Positions 8,349-15,429 of a DNA stretch of 64,000 bases are shown piece by piece. The stretch comes from Acidocella sp. KAb 2-4. Its GTDB lineage: Bacteria > Pseudomonadota > Alphaproteobacteria > Acetobacterales > Acetobacteraceae. The notes beneath the pieces were generated by a model. The model saw nothing but the letters and a program-made list of their open reading frames with translations. It was not told the origin of the DNA and did no database searches. The DNA lies in contig NZ_JAJDJU010000013.1 of NCBI RefSeq assembly GCF_020567705.1, positions 26,337 through 90,336 on the forward strand. The letters run 5' to 3'. Every line of letters begins with the position of its first letter. The stretch's first letter is position 1. The translations under genes were made by a program, and so were the position numbers.

Positions 8349-8828
8349 TTAGCCCGCGTCGAAGGCAGCTTCCGGCGGCGCCAGCGACTTCATCAGGTCG
8401 AACATGCGCTTGCGCATCGCCGGGTCGGGGATGCGGTAATAGGCGCGCACCAGTTCCAGCGTCTCGCGCTTGGTGAGCTGGTCATCTACCCCGGCGTTAA
8501 ACGGCTCCTGCTGTTCGGCGAAGCCGTACATGCGCCCGCGCGGGCCGGAGACCGGACCCTCGGACATGCCTTCCGGCATGTCGTCGAAGAAATAGGAGAT
8601 CGGCACATCCAGCACGCGGGAGATGTCGAACAGGCGCGAGGCGCCGACGCGGTTCACCCCGCGCTCGTATTTCTGCACCTGCTGGAAGGTCAGGCCCAGC
8701 GCGTCGCCCAGGCGTTCCTGCGACATCCCGAGCAGGGTGCGGCGCAGACGAATGCGCGACCCCACATGAACGTCGATCGGGCTCGGGCGGCTCTCACGTT
8801 CCGGGCGCTCGGCGGTATCTTCGGCCAT
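8349..8828 (-). CDS. XRE family transcriptional regulator, PraR/PhrR-like
   Basis: A 159-residue DNA-binding protein. The helix-turn-helix at about residues 20-75 reads IDVHVGSRIRLRRTLLGMSQ, then GLTFQQVQKYERGVNRVGAS, a strong match to the PraR/PhrR group of alphaproteobacteria, known in rhizobia for control of adhesion, quorum sensing or stress genes. The C-terminal part (RETLELVRAYYRIPDPAMRK) is the conserved tail of this group. ATG 8828 is chosen because the protein family starts at about this point; an upstream start would add 13 residues with no family match. Its 231-base upstream gap is AT-rich and carries overlapping dyads, suggesting autoregulation. Confidence 0.82.
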   Translation of the reverse strand: MAEDTAERPERESRPSPIDVHVGSRIRLRRTLLGMSQERLGDALGLTFQQVQKYERGVNRVGASRLFDISRVLDVPISYFFDDMPEGMSEGPVSGPRGRMYGFAEQQEPFNAGVDDQLTKRETLELVRAYYRIPDPAMRKRMFDLMKSLAPPEAAFDAG

Positions 8829-8929
8829 AAAACTCGTCTTCTCCAACTGGCGGTGCCGGGGCACCACGTTAACCTGCCCGTCTGGTCGCGGCGGCTTGGA
8901 AGTTGCAACCAGAAGAACTCATCGTCCCA

Positions 8930-8963
8930 ATGAGGCACTATACCTCATATCTGTTGTAGGTAT
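8930..8963. promoter_or_regulatory. Overlapping dyads upstream of the XRE regulator
   Basis: Two inverted repeats overlap here: ATGAGG (8930-8935) with CCTCAT (8943-8948), 7 bases apart, and ATACCT (8940-8945) with AGGTAT (8958-8963), 12 bases apart. They lie 102-135 bases ahead of the regulator's start. The second dyad matches the one upstream of fadL in half-site and spacing. Likely an autoregulatory operator; binding is not shown. Confidence 0.4.
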
Positions 8964-8998
8964 GACAAATTACCGTAGGACAATGCAATATCAAACCG

Positions 8999-9035
8999 CA
9001 AAAAATTACAGATTGGCTTATTAAATAGACAATCT
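8999..9035 (-). terminator. Candidate terminator after lnt
   Basis: Read on the minus strand, AGATTG (9035-9030) pairs with CAATCT (9015-9010) and a run of six T follows five bases later. It lies 24 bases beyond the lnt stop. The stem is short and AT-rich with a 14-base loop, so termination may be weak. Confidence 0.35.
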
Positions 9036-9059
9036 TCCATGGATATCGAAAATATTACA

Positions 9060-10565
9060 TTAGACCCTACGGGAAATTAATATTCCAGCAATAATCACCA
9101 CAACTCCCAGTATAGCAGGCAAAATCAGCCCAAGCCTAGCAAAAAGCGTGGGCGGCAGCGCGCCTGGTAGCGGCGCGACGAGCACGCCCTGCGCATCCAG
9201 CGGCAATTCGGCCACCAGATGGCCGAACGGGTTGAACATCGCGCTGATGCCGTTATTGCCGGCACGGGCGAGCGGCAGGCCTTCCTCCACCGCGCGCAGC
9301 CGGGCGTTGATGAAGTGCTGGCGCGGACCCGCCGAGTCGCCGAACCAGGCGTCATCGGTGATCACCACGATCCAACCGGGCCGGTGCGCCTCGTCGATCA
9401 TCTGGCCGGGGAACACGTCTTCATAACAGATCAGCGGGGCGAAGGGCGGCAGGCCGTCGATGCTGATCGTCTCCGGGCCGGGGCCGGGGGTAAAGCCGCC
9501 GCCCAGCATGTCGGGGATGATCTTGATCGGGATCCATTTCGGCATGTACTCGCCAAACGGCACCAGCTTCCATTTATCATACACCGCCAGCGGCGGCACA
9601 GGCCCGGCCAGCGCGACCAGTGAGTTGCGAAAATCTGTCTTGCTCACCACCCGCAGTGAGCCCGCCAGCACTGGCGTGGTGCCCGTGATGTCGGCAAGCT
9701 GCTGGCGCGCGTTCACATCGGAGGCCAGCAGCCAGGGGCTGGCCGCCTCGGGCCAGATCACGGCATTGGCACCGGCCTGGACCGCGGCATTGCTCATCGC
9801 CAGCAGGCGCCGCCAATTCGCCTCCAGGGCCGGGCGCGAATAATCCGGCGGCTCGGGAAAACCGGGTTGCAGCATGGCGATGTTCAGCCCCGTGGGCGCC
9901 ACCTGGGTTTGCAGCCGCATCCATCCGGCCCCCGCCCAGAGCGCCACCGCCACAACCAGCGCCGCCAGCCCGCGCCGCCCAAACAGCGGCAGCCCGGCCA
10001 GGATCACCGTGGCCAGGGTAAGGCCATGCACGCTCACCCAGGCGGCGGGTTGCAGGAAGACATCGCCGAGGCGGCCCGGAATCGTCCAATCCGTGCCCCA
10101 GTAATTCCAGGGAAAGCCCGAGAACCAGAATTGCTGCGCGATATTGGCCAGCTCCCACGCCCCGGCGAACACCAGCAGCCGCCCGAAGCCGGGCCTGACC
10201 CAGCGTGCGGCCAGGGCGGGGATGATGGTGTAACACGCCACCGCCGCCGAGAGCGCCGGGGCGGCAAAGGGCACCAGCCACCAGAACGTCTGCGCTTCGG
10301 TCAGGATCGGCTCGGTTACCCAATACAGCCCGGCGATGGCCATACCGAAGCCGTAGCACCAAGCCAAATAGATCGTGCGCTTGAGGCTCGTCTCCGCCGC
10401 GAGCAGGCGCAAGAAGGCGGGCAGCGAGAGCAGCAGCGCGGGCAGGAAATACACCGGCGGCAGGGCCAGCGCCGCCGCCAGCCCCCATAAAAAAGCCCGC
10501 ATCAGCGGGGCTCTTTGCAGCCGGGCGTGCAGCGCCCGGATCATCTCACGCGGTTTTCTAGCCAT
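9060..10565 (-). CDS. lnt: Apolipoprotein N-acyltransferase
   Basis: A 501-residue inner-membrane enzyme that adds the third acyl chain to the N-terminal cysteine of lipoproteins. About six to seven hydrophobic segments cover residues 20-220, then a nitrilase-like periplasmic domain, and a last membrane helix near the C-terminus. The catalytic triad is present: Glu in AVIWPEAASPW, Lys in YDKWKLVPFGEYMP, Cys in APLICYEDVFPG. The start at 10565 overlaps the mtnC stop by 8 bases; an internal ATG at 10544 is also possible. It is the last gene of the minus-strand run that includes the methionine salvage genes, an unusual partner for lnt. Confidence 0.9.
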   Translation of the reverse strand: MARKPREMIRALHARLQRAPLMRAFLWGLAAALALPPVYFLPALLLSLPAFLRLLAAETSLKRTIYLAWCYGFGMAIAGLYWVTEPILTEAQTFWWLVPFAAPALSAAVACYTIIPALAARWVRPGFGRLLVFAGAWELANIAQQFWFSGFPWNYWGTDWTIPGRLGDVFLQPAAWVSVHGLTLATVILAGLPLFGRRGLAALVVAVALWAGAGWMRLQTQVAPTGLNIAMLQPGFPEPPDYSRPALEANWRRLLAMSNAAVQAGANAVIWPEAASPWLLASDVNARQQLADITGTTPVLAGSLRVVSKTDFRNSLVALAGPVPPLAVYDKWKLVPFGEYMPKWIPIKIIPDMLGGGFTPGPGPETISIDGLPPFAPLICYEDVFPGQMIDEAHRPGWIVVITDDAWFGDSAGPRQHFINARLRAVEEGLPLARAGNNGISAMFNPFGHLVAELPLDAQGVLVAPLPGALPPTLFARLGLILPAILGVVVIIAGILISRRV

Positions 10566-11214
10566 GCGGCAATCCAAACTTCCTTGCCAATTCATCAAAA
10601 TCCGCCGCCGTTGCATGGCGCGCGCTGGCGGCGGTGCCGTCCTCGGCGCGTACGAGCTGGCAGGTTTGCAGCCCGGCGGCGCGGGCGGCGTCCAGCTCGG
10701 CTTCCATGTCGGAGAGGAAGAGCAGTTCCTCCGGCGGCACATTCACCCCGCGCGCGATGGCGGCATAGCTGGCGGCCTCGCGCTTTGGCCCCACGCGGGT
10801 GTCGAAATAAGCCTGGAACAGCCCGGTCAGGTCGCCCGCCTTGGTGTGGCCGAACAGCAGCTTCTGCGCCGGCACCGAGCCTGAGGAATACACGAACAGG
10901 CGCAGCCCAGCGCGCGCCCAGCGGCGCAGGGCGGGGGGCACGTCGTCATACAGTTCGGCGGTGATCTCGCCGGTGCGGTAGCCTTCTTCCCAGATGATGC
11001 CCTGGATGGTCTTCAGCGCCGTGATCTTCTCGTCGCGGTCCATCCAGCCGAGCAGCGTCTCCAGTTTCGGCTCCGGCACTTCGGCCAGTGCCGCATGGCC
11101 CGAGGCGACGAATGCCGCCATACGCGCCCGCGCATACGGAAACAGCACCCTGTGCACAAAGGCGATCGGGGTGGTGGTACCCTCGATATCGGTGAGAATC
11201 GCGGCGGGTTTCAT
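10558..11214 (-). CDS. mtnC: Acireductone synthase (enolase-phosphatase E1)
   Basis: A 218-residue HAD-superfamily enzyme of the methionine salvage pathway that enolises and dephosphorylates 2,3-diketo-5-methylthiopentyl-1-phosphate. HAD motif I is at the N-terminus (AAILTDIEGTTTPIAFV), motif II is FVYSSGSVPAQKLLFGH, and the C-terminal motif is ELLFLSDMEAELDAA. This matches the E1 family, whose first motif is DIEGTT. It overlaps mtnD by four bases upstream and lnt by eight bases downstream. Confidence 0.92.
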   Translation of the reverse strand: MKPAAILTDIEGTTTPIAFVHRVLFPYARARMAAFVASGHAALAEVPEPKLETLLGWMDRDEKITALKTIQGIIWEEGYRTGEITAELYDDVPPALRRWARAGLRLFVYSSGSVPAQKLLFGHTKAGDLTGLFQAYFDTRVGPKREAASYAAIARGVNVPPEELLFLSDMEAELDAARAAGLQTCQLVRAEDGTAASARHATAADFDELARKFGLPHG

Positions 11215-11750
11215 GCGGTGGGGAAGCGGCTGGAAATATCGTCGCCGGTGAAATGCGCCACCCAGCCCGAAGTGTCGGTGAACACGCGCAGCGCGGTGAA
11301 ATCGGGGCGCACCCCGGCATCAAACCAATGCTTGATCCCGGCGGGGACGTGGATCAGGTCGCCCTGCTCACAGAAGGCGTCGTACACCTTGCCATGGGCG
11401 TGCAGCACGAAATGCCCGGAGCCAGCCACAAAGAAGCGGATTTCCGGCTCGCTATGCGTATGCTCGGCCAGGAATTTCTCGCGCAGCGCCGCCGCCTGCG
11501 GATGCTCGGGGGCGAGCTTTACCACATCCGCCGAGCCCGCCCCGGTCGCGCCCATCAGCGCATCCAAATAGGGGCGGTAGGCGTCCAGGATCGCCTCGGC
11601 CGGGGCGTCGGCGGCCAGATGCACCGGCGAATCCCACCGCTCGAACCCGACATCGATCTCCTTCAGCGCCGTGGCCACGGCGGCGGGGTCTTGCGAGTCG
11701 AACAGTGCCACACCCGGCGCGTCGTCTTTGTAAACGATCAGGCGGCTCAT
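11211..11750 (-). CDS. mtnD: Acireductone dioxygenase
   Basis: A 179-residue cupin metalloenzyme that oxidises acireductone to the keto acid precursor of methionine (Fe form) or to methylthiopropionate, formate and CO (Ni form). The metal ligands are visible in AEHTHSEPEIRFFVAGSG (two His and one Glu) and the last His in VPAGIKHWFDAG. ATG 11750 gives the family N-terminus MSRLIVY and a four-base overlap with the mtnB stop. Which metal it uses cannot be read from sequence. Confidence 0.92.
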   Translation of the reverse strand: MSRLIVYKDDAPGVALFDSQDPAAVATALKEIDVGFERWDSPVHLAADAPAEAILDAYRPYLDALMGATGAGSADVVKLAPEHPQAAALREKFLAEHTHSEPEIRFFVAGSGHFVLHAHGKVYDAFCEQGDLIHVPAGIKHWFDAGVRPDFTALRVFTDTSGWVAHFTGDDISSRFPTA

Positions 11751-12340
11751 TTCAGCTTGCTCCGGTCCAACTCGCATTGCAGCAGGAATTCCAGCGCCTC
11801 CAGCCGCCAATAGGCATGCTCCACGCTGGTGCCCCAGGCATATACGCCATGCCCCGCGATGACATAGCCGATCGGCGGCTCGGCCTTGAGCCGCGGCTCG
11901 ATCTCCGCCGCCAGCCGCGCAATGTCCTGGTCGTTGTCATAGACCGGCAGCGCCACCGTCACGTCATGGGTCGCGTAGCCGAAAGCCTTCAGGATCTCGT
12001 AATTGGCGAAGCTGATTGCACCGCGCATGGAGAGCACGGTGGCCGCCACCGAATGCCCGTGCAGCACCGCCCCCACGGGCGGGAACAGGCGGTAGAGCTG
12101 GCAATGCAGCAGCGTCTCCGCGCTCGGCTTCTGCCCGTCCACCAGCGCCTGGCCGTCGTAATCCACAGCGATGATGTCGGCGGTGTCGAGCCGCCCCTTG
12201 TGCACGCCGCTGCGGGTGATCGCGATCCGCCCGTCATCGATTCGCGCGGAGAGGTTCCCGGCCGATCCGGGCACCCAGCCGCGTGAGTCCATCCGCCGCC
12301 CGGCCTCGGCCAGCGCCTGCGCCAATGCCATCGGGACCAT
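11747..12340 (-). CDS. mtnB: Methylthioribulose-1-phosphate dehydratase
   Basis: A 197-residue class II aldolase-fold enzyme of methionine salvage. Zinc ligands appear in GAVLHGHSVAATVLS and a further His in IAGHGVYAWGTSVEHAYW; the phosphate-binding N-terminus reads GWVPGSAGNLSARIDDG. Gene order mtnB-mtnD-mtnC with four-base overlaps makes the assignment over other class II aldolases (fuculose aldolase, AraD) firm. The first steps of the pathway (MtnN/MtnP, MtnK or MtnA) are not in the window. The start is three bases after the tatA stop. Confidence 0.92.
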   Translation of the reverse strand: MVPMALAQALAEAGRRMDSRGWVPGSAGNLSARIDDGRIAITRSGVHKGRLDTADIIAVDYDGQALVDGQKPSAETLLHCQLYRLFPPVGAVLHGHSVAATVLSMRGAISFANYEILKAFGYATHDVTVALPVYDNDQDIARLAAEIEPRLKAEPPIGYVIAGHGVYAWGTSVEHAYWRLEALEFLLQCELDRSKLK

Positions 12341-12343
12341 GGT

Positions 12344-12580
12344 TCAGCCCTGGTTGACGGTCGTCTTGTTGTTTTGCGCGTCCGGCTGCGGCGCGTTCAG
12401 CGCGCCGGTATCGGCCATCGAGGCATCCTTCGGCTTATTCTCATCCTCCGCGATGTTTTGCTTAAAGGATTTGATGCCCTTGCCGAATTCGCCCATCAGG
12501 TTGCTCACCTTGCCGGTGCCGAACAGCAGCAGCACCACGGCCAGCACGATCAGCCAATGCCAGATGCTCAATCCACCCAT
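12344..12580 (-). CDS. tatA: Sec-independent protein translocase subunit TatA
   Basis: A 78-residue pore-forming component of the twin-arginine translocation system. It begins [20 protein letters not shown], a single membrane helix, then the [20 protein letters not shown] hinge and amphipathic helix, and ends in a polar tail rich in Asp, Asn and Gln. ATG 12580 gives the standard alphaproteobacterial N-terminus. tatB and tatC are not adjacent: the neighbours are a CPBP protease upstream and mtnB three bases downstream, so expression is probably linked to the salvage genes. Confidence 0.92.
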   Translation of the reverse strand: MGGLSIWHWLIVLAVVLLLFGTGKVSNLMGEFGKGIKSFKQNIAEDENKPKDASMADTGALNAPQPDAQNNKTTVNQG

Positions 12581-12629
12581 AGTCGCTCTCTCCACCCAGA
12601 TAATTCGGTTCTGTTTACGCGGATTGCCC

Positions 12630-12646
12630 GGGGATGCCAAATCCCC
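12630..12646. terminator. Stem-loop in the gap ahead of tatA
   Basis: GGGGAT and ATCCCC form a 6-bp stem around a 5-base loop in the 76-base gap between the CPBP gene and tatA. No clear T run follows on the minus strand, so this is a weak terminator or an mRNA-processing stem, with a tatA promoter possibly lying downstream. Confidence 0.3.
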
Positions 12647-12656
12647 ATTCTGTTGC

Positions 12657-13604
12657 TTAATGTAGCCCCGCCGCGGCGGCGAGGCCGAGGCCATTATACA
12701 GCACATGCAGCAGAATGCCCGGCCGGATCGAGCCATGGCGCAGGCGCAGGTAACACGCCGCCAGCGCCAGCAGCCCGACATCGATGAACCCCGGCGGGTA
12801 ATGCAGTTTTTCCGGCGCGTGCGCGGCCAAAAACAGCAGCGTCGTGATTATCGTGGCCGCCCTCGGCCCCAGCCGCGCCGCCACCCCGGCGAAGCCGATG
12901 CCGCGAAAGGCGATCTCCTCCAGCGCCGGGCCGAGCAGCAGCACCACGCCGAGCATCAGCGCCATGCTGGCGGGCGGCCCCTCGAACAGCCGCGCCGCAG
13001 GCAGGTCTTGCAGTCCGTGCAGATCGGGCGGCACCAGCCGGAACAGCCCCGCCACCACCCCCGCCAGCGCCAGCGCCAGCAACACCGCCTGCGCATAGGC
13101 CGCGGTCGGGGCGGCACGCCAGGCAACGCCTTGCGGGCTGGCATCGGTTGCGGCACGGCCCAGGCGGCGCAGCAGCCGGGCGAGAAACAGCGCGGCCATC
13201 AGCTCCCCGCTCACGACCGAGCCGGTCAGCGTCAGCGAGTCGGCCAGATGCGGATGCGCGCCCGGATGCAGCAGCAACATGCGGAAGGCGGCGGCGACGC
13301 GGATATTGACGAATAGCGCCCCGCCCATCGCCAGGGTAAGGGCGAACCCCGCCATGCCCCACAGCCCCTGCGCCAAGCCGAGCGCCACCCGGCCCTTTGC
13401 CCGCGCCCCCGGCAGCCGCCCGAAACACAGCGCCAGCCCCCACAGGTTTACGGCGGCTTCCGCCCCCAGGCCGCCAACCATCGCCAGCGCCTTTTCCGGC
13501 AGCGGATGATGCGCCACGGCATGGGTGGCGGCGAGATCAGCCCCCGCCGCCCCCGCCGCGATAAACAGGATCAGCCAGCCCAGCGCGGCGAAAACTCGTT
13601 TCAT
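12657..13604 (-). CDS. CPBP family intramembrane metalloprotease
   Basis: A 315-residue polytopic membrane protein with about eight hydrophobic segments. The C-terminal part carries the CPBP (Abi/CAAX protease-like) motifs: EEIAFRG with the paired glutamates, FLAAHAPEK with a metal-binding His, and HVLYNGLG with the last His and Asn. These are the expected catalytic residues of glutamate-type intramembrane proteases. Substrate unknown; relatives process prenylated proteins, act in bacteriocin self-immunity or in signalling. It overlaps the gluQRS stop by four bases. Confidence 0.85.
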   Translation of the reverse strand: MKRVFAALGWLILFIAAGAAGADLAATHAVAHHPLPEKALAMVGGLGAEAAVNLWGLALCFGRLPGARAKGRVALGLAQGLWGMAGFALTLAMGGALFVNIRVAAAFRMLLLHPGAHPHLADSLTLTGSVVSGELMAALFLARLLRRLGRAATDASPQGVAWRAAPTAAYAQAVLLALALAGVVAGLFRLVPPDLHGLQDLPAARLFEGPPASMALMLGVVLLLGPALEEIAFRGIGFAGVAARLGPRAATIITTLLFLAAHAPEKLHYPPGFIDVGLLALAACYLRLRHGSIRPGILLHVLYNGLGLAAAAGLH

Positions 13605-14410
13605 GTCGCGGTCTCGAATTGGTGCAGGATCGCTTCGGGAGTCGTACCGGCAGCGCGCATCTCGCGCAATGTCGCGGCCTTGTCGCGCTTGGCCAGGCGC
13701 TTGCCGCTGGCGTCGGTGAGTAGCTTGTGATGCGCGTAAATGGGCGTGGGCAGGCCGAGCAGCGCCTGCAACAGCACATGGATATGCGTGGCCTCGCGCA
13801 GATCCTCGCCGCGGATCACATGGGTGATGCCTTGCAGCGCGTCGTCATGCACCACGCAGAGATGATAGCTCGTCGGCGTATCTTTGCGCGCCAGCACGAC
13901 ATCGCCCAAGCGTTCCGGCTCGGCCTCCACCCAGCCGGTGGCCTCCTCGCAAAACCGCAACGCGCCCACGCATCGCCGCGCCGCCGCCACATCTAGGCGC
14001 AGCGCATAGGGCGCGCCGGCGGCGATGCGCGCGGCGCGGAATTCGGGCGCCAGCGCGCGGCAAGTGCCGGGATACACGCCCTCTACCCCGTGCGGGGCCG
14101 ATTGCGCGCGCGCGATCTCGGCGCGGGTGCAGAAACACGGATAGAGCAGCCCGCGCAGCCGCTCCAGCGCCGCCGCGTAGTCGGGGAAATGTGCCGACTG
14201 CACCCGTACCTCGCCATCCCAGTCCAGCCCCAGCCAGCGCAGATCCTCCAGGATCGCGGCGGCGTATTCCGGGCGGCAGCGCGTGGTGTCGATATCCTCC
14301 AGCCGCAACCGGAACACATCCGCCCGCCGCCACGCCATCCAGGCCGAATAGGCATGGCCGAGATGCAGATATCCGGTGGGGCTGGGGGCGAAACGGCTGA
14401 CGATGCTCAT
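13601..14410 (-). CDS. gluQ: Glutamyl-queuosine tRNA(Asp) synthetase
   Basis: A 269-residue shortened class I aminoacyl-tRNA synthetase that attaches glutamate to queuosine-34 of tRNA-Asp. It has the HIGH-like motif in SRFAPSPTGYLHLGHAYSAW and a KMSKS-like motif (GKRLAKRDKAAT), plus a CFC...Y...C zinc site near residues 92-116, and lacks the anticodon-binding domain of GltX, consistent with its short length. First gene of the minus-strand run that continues through CPBP, tatA and the mtn genes. Full-length GltX would be about 450 residues, so that alternative is unlikely. Confidence 0.9.
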   Translation of the reverse strand: MSIVSRFAPSPTGYLHLGHAYSAWMAWRRADVFRLRLEDIDTTRCRPEYAAAILEDLRWLGLDWDGEVRVQSAHFPDYAAALERLRGLLYPCFCTRAEIARAQSAPHGVEGVYPGTCRALAPEFRAARIAAGAPYALRLDVAAARRCVGALRFCEEATGWVEAEPERLGDVVLARKDTPTSYHLCVVHDDALQGITHVIRGEDLREATHIHVLLQALLGLPTPIYAHHKLLTDASGKRLAKRDKAATLREMRAAGTTPEAILHQFETAT

Positions 14411-14546
14411 GCCGGCTTAATCTATACGCGCCGCCGCGGGCTTGGCGAGGCGGGGCAGGGGAGATGACAAATGTCTTACAACCGCACGCGCGCCTTGCGG
14501 CGCCGCGCCGGGTTTGTCATATATTGCGCATGACTCGAAGGCACTA

Positions 14547-14601
14547 CCACATGTGGGAGCGTTTCGTGGCTACTCCCCAAAATTTGGTCCCGTTCTGGGA
14601 C
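14547..14601. promoter_or_regulatory. Three palindromes ahead of the HNH gene
   Basis: Within 55 bases lie CCACATGTGG (14547-14556), CCAAAATTTGG (14577-14587) and the stem GTCCC-GTTCT-GGGAC (14587-14601). They end 10 bases ahead of the HNH start codon, so they could be operators or a leader structure that covers the ribosome site; no purine-rich Shine-Dalgarno sequence is obvious apart from GGGACAGG in the last stem. Further up, TGACAAA (14465) and TTTGTCA (14513) form a widely spaced inverted repeat. Confidence 0.35.
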
Positions 14602-14611
14602 AGGTTCAGTA

Positions 14612-15172
14612 ATGCCTGACGGCGGGTTCCATTTCCCCGCCCTTGTCCTCAATGCGGATTTCCGTCCGCTGTCGTATTTTCCGTTATCGACCTGGAACTG
14701 GCAGGATGCCGTGAAAGCGGTGTTCCTCGACCGCGTATCCGTGCTCTCGGAATATGAGCAGGAGGTGCGCTCGCCCTCCTTCTCCATGCGCCTGCCCAGC
14801 GTCATCGCCCTGCGCGACTTCATCCCCTCGGCCCGCACCCCGGCTTTCACCCGCTTCAACGTGTTTCTGCGCGATGCCTTCTCCTGCCAATATTGCAGCG
14901 GCAAGCGCGCGACCCAGGAGCTGACCTTCGACCATGTGATCCCGCGCGCCAAAGGCGGGCGCACGAGCTGGGAAAACGTGGTCACCGCCTGCGGCCCGTG
15001 CAATTTGCGCAAGGGCAGCAAGATGCCGCGCGAATGCGGCATGATCCCCCGCCAGGAGCCCCGCCGCCCGACCAGCTACGAGCTGCAGGACAAGGGGCGC
15101 CACTTCCCGCCCAATTACCTGCACGAAAGCTGGCGGGACTTCCTGTATTGGGATTCCGAGCTGGAGGGTTAA
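14612..15172 (+). CDS. HNH endonuclease family protein
   Basis: A 186-residue protein with an N-terminal PALVLNADFRPLSYFPLSTW segment shared by a conserved alphaproteobacterial HNH group, then an HNH nuclease core at about residues 85-135: FSCQYC, TFDHVIPRAKGGRTSWENVV and ACGPCNLRKGSKM. The two CxxC pairs bind a structural zinc; the DH, N and the later histidine/asparagine positions form the one-metal active site. It is stand-alone, not beside a methylase, so a restriction role is not supported; chromosomal members of this group have no assigned job. The 3' end overlaps the convergent RAM gene by four bases. Confidence 0.8.
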   Translation: MPDGGFHFPALVLNADFRPLSYFPLSTWNWQDAVKAVFLDRVSVLSEYEQEVRSPSFSMRLPSVIALRDFIPSARTPAFTRFNVFLRDAFSCQYCSGKRATQELTFDHVIPRAKGGRTSWENVVTACGPCNLRKGSKMPRECGMIPRQEPRRPTSYELQDKGRHFPPNYLHESWRDFLYWDSELEG

Positions 15173-15417
15173 CTTCCCGGCGTGAAGGCGTTGAACGCGA
15201 TCATCGTGCTGGTCTCCGCGATCCCCGGCACCTTATGCAGCTGGGTGTTCACAAACACGCCGGGGTCGATCTCGTCATCGAGATTGATGATCGCCAGTAG
15301 ATCGTAATGCCCCGAGATCGAGTAAATATGGCAGGGGATCACCTTGTCGATGATATAGGCGGCGACGTTATACGCCTCGCCAAGCTGGCATTTGATCTGC
15401 ACGATCAGCGTTTTCAT
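15169..15417 (-). CDS. Stand-alone Lrp/AsnC ligand-binding (RAM) domain protein
   Basis: An 82-residue protein made only of the regulation-of-amino-acid-metabolism domain of Lrp/AsnC regulators (MKTLIVQIKCQLGEAYNVAA, then SGHYDLLAIINLDD, VPGIAETSTMIAF). There is no helix-turn-helix. Such proteins form octamer-like rings and may bind an amino acid or modulate a full-length Lrp. It begins 12 bases after xseA ends, so it is probably cotranscribed with it. Confidence 0.82.
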   Translation of the reverse strand: MKTLIVQIKCQLGEAYNVAAYIIDKVIPCHIYSISGHYDLLAIINLDDEIDPGVFVNTQLHKVPGIAETSTMIAFNAFTPGS

Positions 15418-15429
15418 GGGTAACTCCTC

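Noticed and set aside
10566..10742. Longer N-terminus for lnt
   Set aside because: The 59 extra residues lie inside mtnC in another frame, are Arg/Pro/Ser-rich and have no Lnt resemblance.
14465..14519. Terminator or riboswitch from TGACAAA and TTTGTCA with the GC-rich segment between
   Set aside because: The arms are 41 bases apart, no T run or known aptamer sequence is visible, and both flanking genes read away from it.
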